DNA of 64,000 nt from Persicaria tinctoria (Eukaryota > Streptophyta > Magnoliopsida > Caryophyllales > Polygonaceae), in NCBI GenBank assembly GCA_037127255.1, contig JBANSL010000013.1, forward strand, positions 80,482,188 through 80,546,187. Reading direction: 5' to 3'. Made by a program: the position numbers and the translations under genes. Numbering within the stretch: the first letter of the stretch is position 1; every line of letters begins with the position of its first letter. Positions 11,481 through 22,620 of this stretch are shown here, piece by piece. The notes under the pieces are model-generated. The model made no database searches, had not been told where the DNA came from, and worked only from the letters and a program-made list of their open reading frames with translations.

Positions 11481-11745
11481 AGTCTACATGCACCCTAGGG
11501 TGCATAAATGTCTTTTTATTTAAATTTTAAATGGTAACAAGATCAAATATTCAATTTAAATCGTTGGTCTTTTTGTATAAACTCACACTGGGTGTGTGAG
11601 ATGAGGCATATTGGGTGTGTTTAAGAGTGTGTTTCGGTGCCCGTTAAAATGTTGTGTTAATATGTTCCTGTGCGTAGGATGAAGCTTTTCATAGTAATAA
11701 ATAATGTTACTGATAAAAAAAAAAGTAATAAATACTGTAAACTCC
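11481..11745. other. Intergenic, no feature seen
   Basis: AT-rich sequence without coding signal. CACCCTAGGGTGCA near 11491 is a short palindrome. Confidence 0.5.
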
Positions 11746-11748
11746 TAA

Positions 11749-11973
11749 GAGCACCAACAACATCCATTCTTATTTGGATGTCTTAACCCTTTTTTTTTTA
11801 TTAAAAATATAAAAATATCAGTAAAGGGCAGGACACTGCACTTGATTCGAAAAAAAAAAGTTTCTTCTTCCAACCCCTTTCTAGCTTCCCAATTAATGCT
11901 ATGACAATTTCAGTTTTCTTCGGAGTAATATTTTATTTTTAAGACAACCAAATGATGACCTTAGTGGACGCTC
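11749..11973. mobile_element. TAA-flanked MITE, 225 bp
   Basis: Starts GAGCACCAACAACATCC and ends, reverse-complemented, GAGCGTCCACTAAGG. It is flanked by TAA at 11746-11748 and 11974-11976. No coding capacity. The ends are degenerate, so the Harbinger-like assignment rests mainly on the 3 bp target site. Confidence 0.65.
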
Positions 11974-11976
11974 TAA

Positions 11977-12797
11977 GAGCATGTTTATCGGGAGAAAGTA
12001 AGTATCGATACTTGTTTAAAAAACAATATAAAATGTGAATAGTGCCAAGATCCGGGTTGAACGATACTATAGGTAGTATCGACACTTCGGTTGTGAAGGA
12101 GGGAATGTGTTAGACTTTCTTGATGCAAAAAGGGGGTTGTAGGGGTATGTGTCATCTTCTAGTTGGTGGTAGGGGTTAGTGGTTGTGATAAATCCACATG
12201 GACGGACGAGATTAACCTGGGTTGAACTAAAAACACAATTATAATATTCTATTTTTTACATTCAAAATGTAAAAAATAAAAATAAAAAAACTACCACAAT
12301 TCTAGATTCATTTTTCTCTACACATAGACATTAATTTTGAATATGTTTAACCATATTTTGAAAAAAATTGTTTTCATTGCATATAATTATAAATTATCTA
12401 TAATAGTACCCAAAAATTATTTTTAATTATTTTTCAACAGTAATAATTGTCTATGTTTTTCATTTGAATAATTTATAATTTTGTTTAAAAAATATAAAAT
12501 GTGTGATAGATGGTAATAATTGTCATTATTCATCAATGAATATGGTAGAAATGGGTGTTTTTATGAGTCAAGAGGGGTATAATCGTAAATTGATTTGGTA
12601 GAGAATGAAAGAAATAATTAGGGGAGAGGGGTATAATTATAAATTGAATTGATAGAAAAAGAAGAGTTTTGAGATGCTAGAGATATTATTGATAAAGTGG
12701 AAAAAGTGAGGGTGGAATGCTAGGATGATGTGGCGGAAAGAGAAGAATAAAATATTAGTATTTTTAGTATATCTAGTATTCCTTGATAAACATGGTC
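11977..12797. mobile_element. TAA-flanked MITE, 821 bp, abutting the previous one
   Basis: Left end GAGCATGTTTATCGGGAG; right end, reverse-complemented, GACCATGTTTATCAAGG. TAA lies at 11974-11976 and 12798-12800. The left TAA is also the right TAA of the preceding MITE, so the two elements share one target site. The interior is AT-rich and non-coding. Confidence 0.75.
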
Positions 12798-12800
12798 TAA

Positions 12801-13936
12801 GATCTAAACAATAGAGGTACTCCATTGGGAAAAAACCGTTTTGGTTTCTCATATAGAAAAGAGACACTTTTTTTTAGAAAGAAAAGAGACACTTTGATAG
12901 TACCAATGTCGATCCATTTGTCCCTCTCATTGCCACTTTGCCAATAAGTATTGTGTATGTCAGTATGTGTACTTTGTTTTCTTCTGATTGTGTGTGGTTG
13001 AGGAATTAGATTTGATCTGATAGTCGGCTGGTGTACATGCTAGCTTTCGGTAATGCGATGTCACATACCAATTAGGGTCATTAGAGGTGGCCAACAATTG
13101 AGTCGAGTTGGATTCGGGTTCTTCATATGGTAGGTTATTCAAAATTTGGGTCATTTTTGATACTTAATTTGGTTATTCAATTTGGGTTGGTTGAATTGGG
13201 TATATGCTCAGTTTGAATTTTGATTGTCTCGGATTTCGATTATTTTCACCTCGATTATTTCGAATAGTTCAACATTTATATTTAAATTTTTATTAGGATC
13301 TATCTTAAATTTGGGTAATTATTTCATCTTTCAGTTATAGCAACATCGAGTGTTATTGAGTTTCAGTTGAATCGGATTTGGTTAATTTGGATTTGAGATA
13401 ATTTGATTATCAGGTTATTCGAATGTTGGGTCAAAAACGGTTGATCAGGTTGGTTTTCGAGTCAATTTGGGTTATTGGGTCATTCTTTAAAAATTCAAAA
13501 TTTTGTGCTATGGGGTCGCCCCAAAGATAAACACGGTTTAACTCAGCCCAAAACAACTCATGACATACGTGAAACCCGATGTATCCGAACCCGTTCCGAG
13601 TGGCAAGTCTAACTAAGCCTCTCTCTGACTCTCTCTATGGACTATAGTTTTGGTTAATAGACTCAAGTTTTTGCCCTTTTTAGGCATGTTTAGATGATAA
13701 TGCAGTTAACTCATCATGACGTGGTTAAATGTAATTTAACCTGATTGTTCTAGTTGAAGGTGACCGATAGTACATATTGCACAAGTGATGGGGCCATAGC
13801 CATTTGCTCAAATGCATTAGACTTCAACCACCTATTTCATCTCACTCCTACTTTTCAAAATTGTCACCATCTTAAAAAGTACTATTCTCAGTGCATCCAT
13901 CATTTGACATCTTCAAGCACATCAAGTGGATTTGTA
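12801..13936. other. AT-rich intergenic DNA 3' of AAA gene 1
   Basis: No gene seen. 13130-13480 is a degenerate run of GGTTATTC/GGGTTATT words, a familiar look for old low-copy repeats. Short open frames carry no recognisable domain. Confidence 0.6.
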
Positions 13937-13978
13937 TTCACAAGTGGCTGAGATCGAATCATCTCAGCCACTTGTGAA
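13937..13978 (-). terminator. Perfect 18 bp hairpin downstream of AAA gene 1
   Basis: The arms 13937-13954 and 13961-13978 are exact reverse complements (TTCACAAGTGGCTGAGAT) around a 6-base loop. It lies 134 bp beyond the stop of the minus-strand AAA gene, so it is likely transcribed in its 3' UTR. Plants do not use hairpin terminators in the bacterial sense. It may be an RNA structural element or the remnant of an inverted repeat, and its role is unknown. Confidence 0.5.
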
Positions 13979-14111
13979 CATATATACAAACAAAAGAAGT
14001 ATGTCTATCTTGCAATACAATTGATCAATTGTTGTTGTAAAACACACTGCATTCACTACTAACAACATTGCAAACTTATAAACTTAGATCCAAACTATAT
14101 ATATGGGGCTA

Positions 14112-15655
14112 CTAAGATACAAGCATGATCTCGCCATTTTCTTTCACTTGACCCTTCTCCTCTTCCGCGGCTTTCAACTTGTCGTCCTCCTTCGCCTTCT
14201 CCAACTCTCGTATCAAACACCTTAAACACGCCTCAACATCAATTTCGGAGGACTTAGGCATCAAGTTCTCAGCAACATCAGCCGGTGTCATGTTCGTTTC
14301 TCCCAACAACCTCTCAATTGTTCCGAATACAGGATGTGAGTCAAGATCCAAGTAGTTGTAGGCAAGCACCTTGAACGCGTCGAAGCAGCAGTAGGATAGC
14401 TCAATGTGCACATCCATTCGCCCTCTCCGAATCAGAGCTGGGTCCAGCTTCTCAATATAGTTGGTAGTGAACACAATGATCCTCTCTTGCCCACACGACG
14501 ACCAAATTCCATCAATGAAGTTTAGCAATCCGGAGAGAGTAACCTCTGTGCCCTTCTTCTTGCCCTCTTCTACAATCGCTTTCTTCACCGGATCCTTTAC
14601 ATCGCCGTCTTTGGACTCATCTCTATCCTTCTCCTTCTTCCTTTCCCCGGTGAGATCAATCGAGCAGTCTATGTCTTCTATAAGAATGATAGACTTGTTA
14701 GACGTCTCGATCAACAGCTTCCTCAAATGAATGTTATCCTTAACCGCGGTTAGCTCAAGATCATAGATGTCATACTCCAAGAGATTGGCCATGGCTGCAA
14801 CCATTGTCGATTTCCCCGTTCCAGGAGGACCATAGAGGAGATACCCTCGCTTCCATGTCTTACCGATCTTTTCGTAGTAGTCTTTGGCTTTGCTAAACCG
14901 TGTGAGATCATCGATGATTTTTCGCTTCTTTTGTGGCTCCATGGCTAGAGTCTCGAATCTCCCCGGGTGCTTGAACTCGACGTGGCTCCACATACTTCCA
15001 CCTCCAGGTCGGTATCCTCCATCGGATCCTTGCGTGTTGGTGTAGAGCTTCCGCTGACGACGCCTTATTGTGATCGATTTGCCCTCTTCCAAGACATGGT
15101 TTAGGTAAGAGGTGGTCACCAAATCTCTATCTCGCCTATGGAACACCAACCGGTAAAACCTGGAGTGATCGACTAAGTATCAATAGATGCACAAACTAAT
15201 GCGACGAATTTAATAAAATTCCGTTACCTTTTCTCATCGGATGAAGGGTAAACCGAGAAGCTAGACGATTTGGTGAGCTTCTTGCTAGAGATCCACCACA
15301 CGGTGACGCCTTTGAACTCATCGGTGACCTCTTCTTGGTCGGCTATGCTGAACATGAGGGACTTTCCATGGAGGAAATTGGCCTTCATCCGGTTGGCTTT
15401 CATGGAGGATCTTTCGCTGAGGTATGTTTCAATGATTTTGTAAGCTTCGTTCCTATCGAATCTTTGCCCGGTTAGCTCATCGAAGGTGATCTCTTGGTAA
15501 GGCGACAAGTATCCGCGCATCCTCTTGCTGTAACGGAATATGATTTCGGTGAACAAAGTGCGCAATTGGTCAGGGAGATACTGCTGGTACATTGCCCATC
15601 CGAACATGATCGTCGCAAAAACCGATCCCATCTGCATAAACGAGTCGAGCATCAT
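14112..15655 (-). CDS. AAA-ATPase, ASD/AATP1-like (BCS1-type), paralogue 1
   Basis: Two exons, 15655-15228 and 15159-14112, joined across a 68 bp GT-AG intron. The product is 491 residues. It has an N-terminal hydrophobic stretch (residues 8-25, FMQMGSVFATIMFGWAMY) typical of the membrane-anchored AAA-associated domain. The AAA core follows: Walker A GPPGTGKST at 253-261, Walker B IILIEDID at 300-307, the sensor-1 Asn in VFTTN near 376, and arginine-finger region IRRGRMD near 386-392. A charged Lys/Glu insert lies between Walker B and TLSGLLNFIDG. The Arabidopsis ASD/AATP1/OM66 group hydrolyses ATP at mitochondrial or ER membranes and is often stress-induced. The start is the ATG conserved in paralogue 2. 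All catalytic residues are present, so it is probably functional. Confidence 0.95.
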
Positions 15656-15760
15656 CGTCGAGGATCTCGATCCCTCTCTAGCTCTCTAGCTCCTTTGCAG
15701 TGTGTTAAGTGGAGGAAGCTGTGGACATTGGATGCTTGAGTTGAGATGCCTTATGGCTTT
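15656..15760 (-). promoter_or_regulatory. 5' flank of AAA gene 1 conserved with gene 2
   Basis: Immediately upstream of the start, the minus strand shares TCCACAGC-TCC-TCTACTTAACA-type sequence with the flank of paralogue 2 (48948-48980). The duplication therefore included the proximal promoter/5' UTR. No clear TATA box was assigned. Confidence 0.45.
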
Positions 15761-15952
15761 AGTACTTAAAGAAAAGAACAAGGCAAAAACAGTTTTGGTT
15801 TCCCTTAGGAGAAGATACATGGACAGTACCATTTTCCCTGCCATTGTCATTTTGCATTTGGACAAAAGTTATATTAAATTTAACCTTGAAAGTTGAAACA
15901 CATCTGTATATATATTTAAAAAAAATTGGGGGACGAATAGGTATATTAAAAT

Positions 15953-16350
15953 CATTCGAGGTCAAACAAGCTTGAAACTCGAAAGGCTGACGAATCGATA
16001 GACGTACTAACCGTGTCAACAAACAATATACTAAAAATACACAAATCAACACAGATGAAAGAAAAACCCAAACAATCCAAAAAAGTCGTCCATTAGCAGA
16101 GGAGTCGAGGGAGATCCAGGGCAAGCCACAAATGCCGAGAACAGGGAAGAGTGTGACGACTCACACAACGTCTCGCGCCGAGAAGGCGGAGAACAGTAAC
16201 CCACCATCGGAAAGGGCGAAACTTGGAGAAGTGCGGATCATCGACGTTGCCCCACCTAAATGAGGAATCTTTGAAGACCACTAACACAACCATGATCCTC
16301 ATGATCATACAAAAAGTCCGATACTGCAACCCAACTCGGAAGTAATAGCA
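15953..16350 (-). repeat. LINE-like 3' tail, copy 2
   Basis: Colinear with 8727-9130, sharing for example AACACAGATGAAAGAAAAA and CCGATACTGCAACCCA. It lies about 300 bp upstream of the AAA gene 1 start, in the promoter region, and may separate its upstream elements from the gene. Confidence 0.55.
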
Positions 16351-16737
16351 GAGATTTTATGATTACCAATTCTAATTGGTTAATACATGATAAAGGTAAA
16401 ATATAATTATATCAATTTCACTCCTATTTGGTTATATATGTGCACGCCTATGAGAAGATACTTGGATAGTACAATTGTCTCTGTCATTGCCATTTGCCAA
16501 TATGTATATTTGTTTTCATCTACTTGTGAATCCAACAGTCGGCTGGACCGCCTAGGCGTGCACGTACATATTAACTTTCCGATATGTCACTATCAGATTT
16601 GGGTTATTATTGGGTTAAGTCGTTGTTTCAGACATTGTTATCGATCTTATGTCTAGCTCAAGACCATAAAGGTCAAAACGGGCCGATCGGTTGCAAGTTG
16701 CAACTTTGTGGATCTTATGGATTAGGGTTATATTCAA
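16351..16737. other. Intergenic, no feature seen
   Basis: No recognised gene or repeat. The sequence resumes at 21625 beyond the Copia insertion. Confidence 0.5.
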
Positions 16738-16742
16738 GTTTT

Positions 16743-16988
16743 TGTTCGGATATACAGAGCTCAGAGCTCCAGTTGTTCAATTTCCTTGGGCCTATTTTTG
16801 TATCAATTGTGTGGACAAATATTGGGCCGTGTGATTGGGCTTTAGTATAAAAGCCCCACACTTCTGTAACATGAAAGCTAATGAGAAATACAGATTTTGG
16901 CTTCCCTCCATTTTCTCTCGTCTTCCACCTCAAGCTCTCTCCCATTCAAATCAAATCTCAGATCTCTTGTCCAAATTCGATTCCAACA
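16743..16988 (+). repeat. 5' LTR of intact Copia, with TATA box
   Basis: 246 bp. TATAAAAG at 16846-16853 is a well-formed TATA box. Transcription would be expected to start roughly 30 bp downstream, near the ACTTCTGTAAC stretch. Confidence 0.93.
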
Positions 16989-17067
16989 TGGTATCAGAGC
17001 AGATCTAGCGATCTGAATCGAATTCATACACTGTTCTTACCTTCTCGTTACCTTAAGTTCATTTGCC

Positions 17068-20000
17068 ATGGCCGACGAGCAAGTTAGGGTGGATCCAGTT
17101 AGCGAGCCAACCAAATTGGATGCCAATGATCCATATTTCCTGCATCCTAGTGATCATCCAGGTCTTATCCTCGTTACACCTCCTTTTAGCGGCAAAGGAT
17201 ATGGAGAATGGCGCAGATCGATTCGGATGGCCTTGTCGGCGAAGAACAAGGTTGGCTTCATCAATGGAGCGATCGTGCGACCAGCTGCAGATTCTTCAAA
17301 GTTTGCGCTATGGGAGAGGTGTAATGATATGGTCTTCTCATGGATCACCAACTGTCTGAGTCCGGAGATAAAGCGCAGCGTTATCTACAATGATACAGCT
17401 CAGGCAGTGTGGCGCCAGCTTGATTCAAGGTTCAATAAGGTTGGAGGCACTCAGATGTACTCGATCTTGCAGGAGCTGGTCACGACTATGCAAGGTACTA
17501 GTGCTTTCTCTGATTATTTTACGAAAGTGAAGATCCTATGGGATGAATTAGACGGGATAAAGAATCTCGGATCATGTTCATGTGAAGGTTGCACCTGCAA
17601 TTATGCATCGAAATTTAGAAAATATGAGGAGAATTTGAAAATTATGCAGCTGTTAATGGGACTGAACGAAGCTTATACTGTGGCAAGAGGCTCTATTTTG
17701 ATGATGGAGCCTTTGCCAGATGTGGATCGGATATATTTCTTGCTTTCTCAGGAAGAAAATCAAAGAGAGAGCAAGTCCATTGGTGGATCTGCACATAGTG
17801 AAGGAATGTCGATGCACGCTAAAACATCGAGTTCCGGATCTAGAAATCCGTCATCAGGTTCAGGTGGATCTGGATCTAATTCTGGAAATTCTATGGCGTC
17901 TGGTTCTGGAAAGGGAAATCTCGAGAAGGAGAAAGGGAAGTTTGAGCGCAAACCTCTCTTCTGCACCAATTGCAAGAAGACAAACCATACCATAGACAGG
18001 TGCTTCTTCATTATCGGATTTCCTCCTGGCTACACAGAGAATAGGGACAACAGAGATAGGAAGGACTCCAATGATCGCAAATTTGCTGGAACTGTCAGTC
18101 AGAGTTCGAAGAATGAGTTCACCAGTGACCAGATTGCTCATCTTGTGGCCTTACTGCAGTCCTCTGGAGCTTCCCCACGTACTAAGGAGCCAACTGCAGA
18201 TGATTTTGCAGGTTTTTCAGGTATAACCTTAACTCAGCAAGTTCTAGATGGCCGTATTTGGATTGTGGACAGTGGTGCAAGTGGACATATGTGTGGTGAC
18301 ATTGGCTTGTTCAAGTCATCCTACAAGTTGTCTAAGCCTTTCACTGTCACTTTACCTACAGGGGAGGCTACACATATAACCACTGCAGGCACAGTAGAGA
18401 TTATGCAAGGTCTAACATTGCATAATACTCTATTGGTACCTGAGTTCAAGTGCAACTTGATCTCAGTGGGAAAGTTGATTAAGGAGCTTGGTTGCTTCGT
18501 TCTTTTCACTGCTAAAGGTTGTTTTCTGCAGGCTCCTTCCATGAGTAAACCACTGCAGATTGGAGATATGGTGAAGGACCTTTTTCTGCTAGGATACAGG
18601 GATACTGCACAGCTTGCTGCACACTCTCATGGTGTTACAAATAAAGTGTCAAAAGTGGTGGATTCCTCTCTTTGGCACAAGAGGTTGGGTCATTTGCCTC
18701 TTAAGCATCTTAAGACTTTAAATTCCATTAAGATGACAGATAGTTGTAACCTGGATTTGAAATCCTGTTTGATTTGTGCTCGGTCAAGACAGGCCAGACT
18801 TCCTTTTCCTTTGAGCTCCATTAAGACCAAATTTGCTTTTGAGTTGCTTCACATAGATGTTTGGGGACCTTATCGTGTTTCTACTTACGATAATCATCGT
18901 TATTTTCTAACTGTGGTGGATGATTACACCCGTACCACCTGGATTCAGTTGCTTCCTAACAAGGCTGTTGCCTTTTCTGCTATGAAGAATTTCTTTTCCA
19001 TGGCTGAGAGACAGTTTGGACAGCGAGTGATTGCAATCCGAACTGATAATGCCATGGAATTGGGAGGGAGTGCTGAGCATTCTCAGTACCTTCTAGAGCA
19101 TGGTATTGCTCACCAGACTTCTTGTGCTGCCACTCCTCAGCAAAATGGAGTGGTTGAGCGCAAACATCGTCACATTCTGGAAGTTGCAAGGAGCCTCATG
19201 TTCCAGTCAGGTCTTCCCAGGAGATTTTGGGGTGATAGTGTGATATTGGCTGTTCACATCATCAATCGCCTTCCAAGCAAACTTCTCCAGATGGCCTCTC
19301 CTTATGAGAAACTTCATCACAAAGCCCCTTCTCTTGAGCACATCAGGTGCTTTGGATGTCTCAGTTATGCCTCTACCATGGCTCATGGAAGAGACAAATT
19401 TGCATCCCGTGCTTCACCTTGTGTCCTGTTGGGATATCCTGAAGGGAAGAAAGGATACAAACTCTTTAACTTGGAAACTAAACACATCATCCATTCTAGA
19501 GATGTTGTGTTCCATGAGCATGTTTTCCCATACATATCCATCCCTCCTTCCAGCCTTGGTGATTCTTCATCCTTTTTTTTTCCCATTCAGGACAGTGTTG
19601 AGGATGAGTATACATGTGAATCCCCTGAGATACAGCCACTCACTTCCCAATCTGTTGCACCCATCCCTCCATCTGTCCCCATTCGAAGATCTTCTCGGAT
19701 GCACCATCCTCCAGCTTATCTTTCTGAATATGTCTGCAGCAATTGCATTTCTTCTGAGTTCTGCTTCCACACTATCACTTCTAACTGCTATTTCCCTTCT
19801 GCCAATGCTCCTGTTCTCAGTCGGCCTGAACATGAGCCCCTTACATTTGGGGAAGCTTGCAATTTTGAGGTATGGCAGTCTGCTATGCAAGATGAGTTTC
19901 AGGCTCTCGTTGTTAACAGGACCTGGGATGTTGTTGATCTCCCACCAGGTAAGCGTGCCATTGGATGTCGATGGGTTTACAAGGTCAAACGCAAGGCTGA

Positions 20001-21366
20001 TGGAACGATTGAGCGTTATAAGGCCAGACTAGTAGTGAAGGGATTCACTCAAAAGGAGGGGATCGACTACACTGAAACCTTTTCACCCGTTGTTAAAATG
20101 ACCACAGTTAGAGCCTTAGTTACAGTTGCTTTGCAGCGTGATTGGTTGGTTATGCAGATGGATGTGAACAACGCTTTTCTCCATGGCCATTTAGACGAGG
20201 AAGTCTACATGAAATTGCCTCCAGGTTTGGTTGTTCCTGGTCACAACAAAGCCTGTCGCTTGAGGAAATCCCTATACGGGTTGAAGCAGGCCTCTCGGCA
20301 GTGGTATGCCAGATTGTCAGCTGCCTTGCGCAGACGAGGTTATACCCAATCTTCTAGTGATTATTCACTGTTTTTTCGAAAGAATCATGGTCAGGTTTGC
20401 TTTGTAGCTGTCTATGTTGATGACATTTTAGTCACGGGAAGTGATTCTCATGAGATGCTCAATCTCAAAGCTTTTCTGGATGCTCAGTTTCGCATCAAAG
20501 ATTTGGGTGAACTGAGTTTCTTTTTGGGTATAGAGTTCATCAGGATCCCTACTGGGCTGCTCATGAGCCAACAACGTTTCATTCATGAGCTTCTTGATGA
20601 ATTCCCTTGCTCAGGGCCTGTTGTCGTCAGTCCTTTGGAGCCTCACTTGCAGCTCACTCCAGCTGATGGGGAGTTGTTGGACAATCCATCCATCTACAGA
20701 CGACTTGTGGGCAAGCTTAATTTCCTTGTCCATACACGCCCTGATTTGGCATTCACAGTTCAATTTCTTAGTCAATTTCTTCAAGCACCTAGAACAGCTC
20801 ATATGGAAGCTGCCTCCCATGTTCTTCGGTATTTGAAGGGATCTTCCACCAAAGGACTTCTCCTCTCCAAAAGTTCAAACTTGACACTCCGGGCTTACTG
20901 TGACGCCGATTGGGCTAGCTGTCCCCTCTCTAGGCGATCGATTAGTGGCTTTGTCATTTTCCTTGGGCCTTGTCTTCTGTCCTGGAAATCTAAGAAGCAG
21001 CAAAGCGTCTCCCTTTCTTCAGCAGAGGCTGAGTATAGGTCTCTTCGCCGAGTTTGCACCGAAATTGCCTGGCTCACAAGGTTGTTGGGTGAACTTGACG
21101 TCCCTGGGGTCACTCCTGTGCCAGTCAAATGTGATAATCAGGCAGCCATATACATAGCTAAAAACCCAGTTTACCACGAACGTACTAAACACATCGAAAT
21201 CGATTGCCACTTTGCAAGGGAGAAGCTCATGGAAGGCCTGATCTCCCTGCATCACGTTGCTTCTCGTGATCAGCTTGCAGATTTTCTGACCAAGAACGTC
21301 CCTGGATGCCATCTTGTTCCTTTGTTGGGCAAGATTGGAGTCGTCTCATCCCCGTCTCCATCTTGA
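17068..21366 (+). CDS. Copia gag-pol polyprotein, intact
   Basis: One frame of 1432 residues from ATG 17068 to TGA 21364-21366, ending 7 bp before the 3' LTR. Gag begins with the Retrotran_gag_3-like NDPYFLHPSDHPGLIL. A UBN2-type domain follows, then the zinc knuckle CTNCKKTNHTIDRC near 17962-18003. Protease has VDSGASGHM near 18265. Integrase has WHKRLGHLP, CLICARSRQ, HIDVWGPY and TPQQNGVVERKHR near 19132. RT has LVVKGFTQKEGIDY and the catalytic YVDDILVTG near 20415. RNase H has YCDADWASCPLSRRSISGF near 20900 and SSAEAEYRS. No stop or frameshift is seen and all catalytic Asp residues are present. The protein packages RNA, copies it to cDNA and inserts it. It is probably able to mobilise. Confidence 0.96.
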   Translation: MADEQVRVDPVSEPTKLDANDPYFLHPSDHPGLILVTPPFSGKGYGEWRRSIRMALSAKNKVGFINGAIVRPAADSSKFALWERCNDMVFSWITNCLSPEIKRSVIYNDTAQAVWRQLDSRFNKVGGTQMYSILQELVTTMQGTSAFSDYFTKVKILWDELDGIKNLGSCSCEGCTCNYASKFRKYEENLKIMQLLMGLNEAYTVARGSILMMEPLPDVDRIYFLLSQEENQRESKSIGGSAHSEGMSMHAKTSSSGSRNPSSGSGGSGSNSGNSMASGSGKGNLEKEKGKFERKPLFCTNCKKTNHTIDRCFFIIGFPPGYTENRDNRDRKDSNDRKFAGTVSQSSKNEFTSDQIAHLVALLQSSGASPRTKEPTADDFAGFSGITLTQQVLDGRIWIVDSGASGHMCGDIGLFKSSYKLSKPFTVTLPTGEATHITTAGTVEIMQGLTLHNTLLVPEFKCNLISVGKLIKELGCFVLFTAKGCFLQAPSMSKPLQIGDMVKDLFLLGYRDTAQLAAHSHGVTNKVSKVVDSSLWHKRLGHLPLKHLKTLNSIKMTDSCNLDLKSCLICARSRQARLPFPLSSIKTKFAFELLHIDVWGPYRVSTYDNHRYFLTVVDDYTRTTWIQLLPNKAVAFSAMKNFFSMAERQFGQRVIAIRTDNAMELGGSAEHSQYLLEHGIAHQTSCAATPQQNGVVERKHRHILEVARSLMFQSGLPRRFWGDSVILAVHIINRLPSKLLQMASPYEKLHHKAPSLEHIRCFGCLSYASTMAHGRDKFASRASPCVLLGYPEGKKGYKLFNLETKHIIHSRDVVFHEHVFPYISIPPSSLGDSSSFFFPIQDSVEDEYTCESPEIQPLTSQSVAPIPPSVPIRRSSRMHHPPAYLSEYVCSNCISSEFCFHTITSNCYFPSANAPVLSRPEHEPLTFGEACNFEVWQSAMQDEFQALVVNRTWDVVDLPPGKRAIGCRWVYKVKRKADGTIERYKARLVVKGFTQKEGIDYTETFSPVVKMTTVRALVTVALQRDWLVMQMDVNNAFLHGHLDEEVYMKLPPGLVVPGHNKACRLRKSLYGLKQASRQWYARLSAALRRRGYTQSSSDYSLFFRKNHGQVCFVAVYVDDILVTGSDSHEMLNLKAFLDAQFRIKDLGELSFFLGIEFIRIPTGLLMSQQRFIHELLDEFPCSGPVVVSPLEPHLQLTPADGELLDNPSIYRRLVGKLNFLVHTRPDLAFTVQFLSQFLQAPRTAHMEAASHVLRYLKGSSTKGLLLSKSSNLTLRAYCDADWASCPLSRRSISGFVIFLGPCLLSWKSKKQQSVSLSSAEAEYRSLRRVCTEIAWLTRLLGELDVPGVTPVPVKCDNQAAIYIAKNPVYHERTKHIEIDCHFAREKLMEGLISLHHVASRDQLADFLTKNVPGCHLVPLLGKIGVVSSPSPS

Positions 21367-21373
21367 GGGGGGG

Positions 21374-21619
21374 TGTTCGGATATACAGAGCTCAGAGCTC
21401 CAGTTGTTCAATTTCCTTGGGCCTATTTTTGTATCAATTGTGTGGACAAATATTGGGCCGTGTGATTGGGCTTTAGTATAAAAGCCCCACACTTCTGTAA
21501 CATGAAAGCTAATGAGAAATACAGATTTTGGCTTCCCTCCATTTTCTCTCGTCTTCCACCTCAAGCTCTCTCCCATTCAAATCAAATCTCAGATCTCTTG
21601 TCCAAATTCGATTCCAACA
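21374..21619 (+). repeat. 3' LTR of intact Copia
   Basis: Identical to the 5' LTR and followed by the GTTTT target duplication. Confidence 0.95.
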
Positions 21620-21624
21620 GTTTT

Positions 21625-22376
21625 AGCTTCTATTGTTTGAATGGATTTTGATTTTGGCTTCTTTATTTAACAAAAGTTTGAATTGAGGTAACTTAACCGT
21701 GTCACTTTGACGTGTTGAAACTTGTTGGCAAGTGGTTGAAGTTGTGAGGCCCCTACCATATATTCCTATTGTTGAGAGTGATGGAGGGTGTACATAGAGG
21801 ATGTACCTCAGTTAAGCATGATCGGAAATTTCGCTTTTATTGCGCATCCGTACATGAAGGAATCAGGCACGAACTTAAGGCGAGTAGATATGTAATGTTT
21901 GGTAAAAGGGTAGCTAAAACTGTATGGGTAGCTGAAGCCGATAAGTTATTTATGTTATATAGGTTAATAAGCTAGTATATAGTATTTGAAAAACCTAGCT
22001 GTTTTGTAGCTTATGGAAACTTGTGACTAAAAATCATAAGCTCTAAAAAGCTTAGGGGAGTAGCCGATGGAAAACTATTATTTCAAAAACTAATTAAACT
22101 AAAATTTTATACACAAGCTCCGAAAAGCTACTTATATTGTGCCAAACAGACATACAAAGTATAGAATGTGTAAGATCATCGTTAATGGAAATTTATTCAT
22201 TTCTTTATTGCATAATAAAGCAAATTAAATGAAGGCTACCTAACTTAATTGGGTTTTCATTCCAATTTGGTCCCTGAAAAGATCAAACGTCATGCAACAA
22301 GATGGAGCATACCTCATTTTGGTCTCTTTCCTTCTCTCCCATCTCTCCATTTTTTTCCATTTTTTTATTAGGTAAA
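21625..22376. other. Intergenic, no gene seen
   Basis: AT-rich, with words such as AAAAGCTTA and TAAGCT recurring in 21960-22140. No coding domain found. Confidence 0.5.
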
Positions 22377-22620
22377 AATTCGAGACTAGACATATTTGAA
22401 CCTCGATGGCTGATAAGTCGACAGACGAAAAACCGTAAAAAACAAACTAAAAATACAAAGATGGTGCAAGATACAGGCAAACGCGCTTTACAAAACAAAA
22501 CAAAACACAACTAATCCGAACAAAATGAAGACGTAGACAAAGGACAAAATCAAACACTACCCTGAAGCAACTCCGTAGACTAGCGGCACTTCAAAAATCA
22601 CATGTGAACAATGAAAACAA
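22377..22620 (-). repeat. LINE-like 3' tail, truncated copy
   Basis: On the minus strand it ends CTCGAATTTTTACCTAATAA plus an A-run, the same terminus as the copies at 8713 and 15953. Only part of the tail is recognisable. Confidence 0.4.

Larger units (their letters stand above)
16743..21619 (+). mobile_element. Full-length autonomous Copia element with identical LTRs
   Basis: The 246 bp LTRs (16743-16988 and 21374-21619) are identical in every base as I read them. They are TG...CA bounded and flanked by GTTTT at 16738-16742 and 21620-21624. The primer site TGGTATCAGAGC starts at 16989 and a G-rich polypurine tract (GAGGGGGGG) precedes the 3' LTR. A single uninterrupted ORF encodes the whole gag-pol. 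All parts needed for retrotransposition are present, and identical LTRs mean insertion was very recent. Confidence 0.97.
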
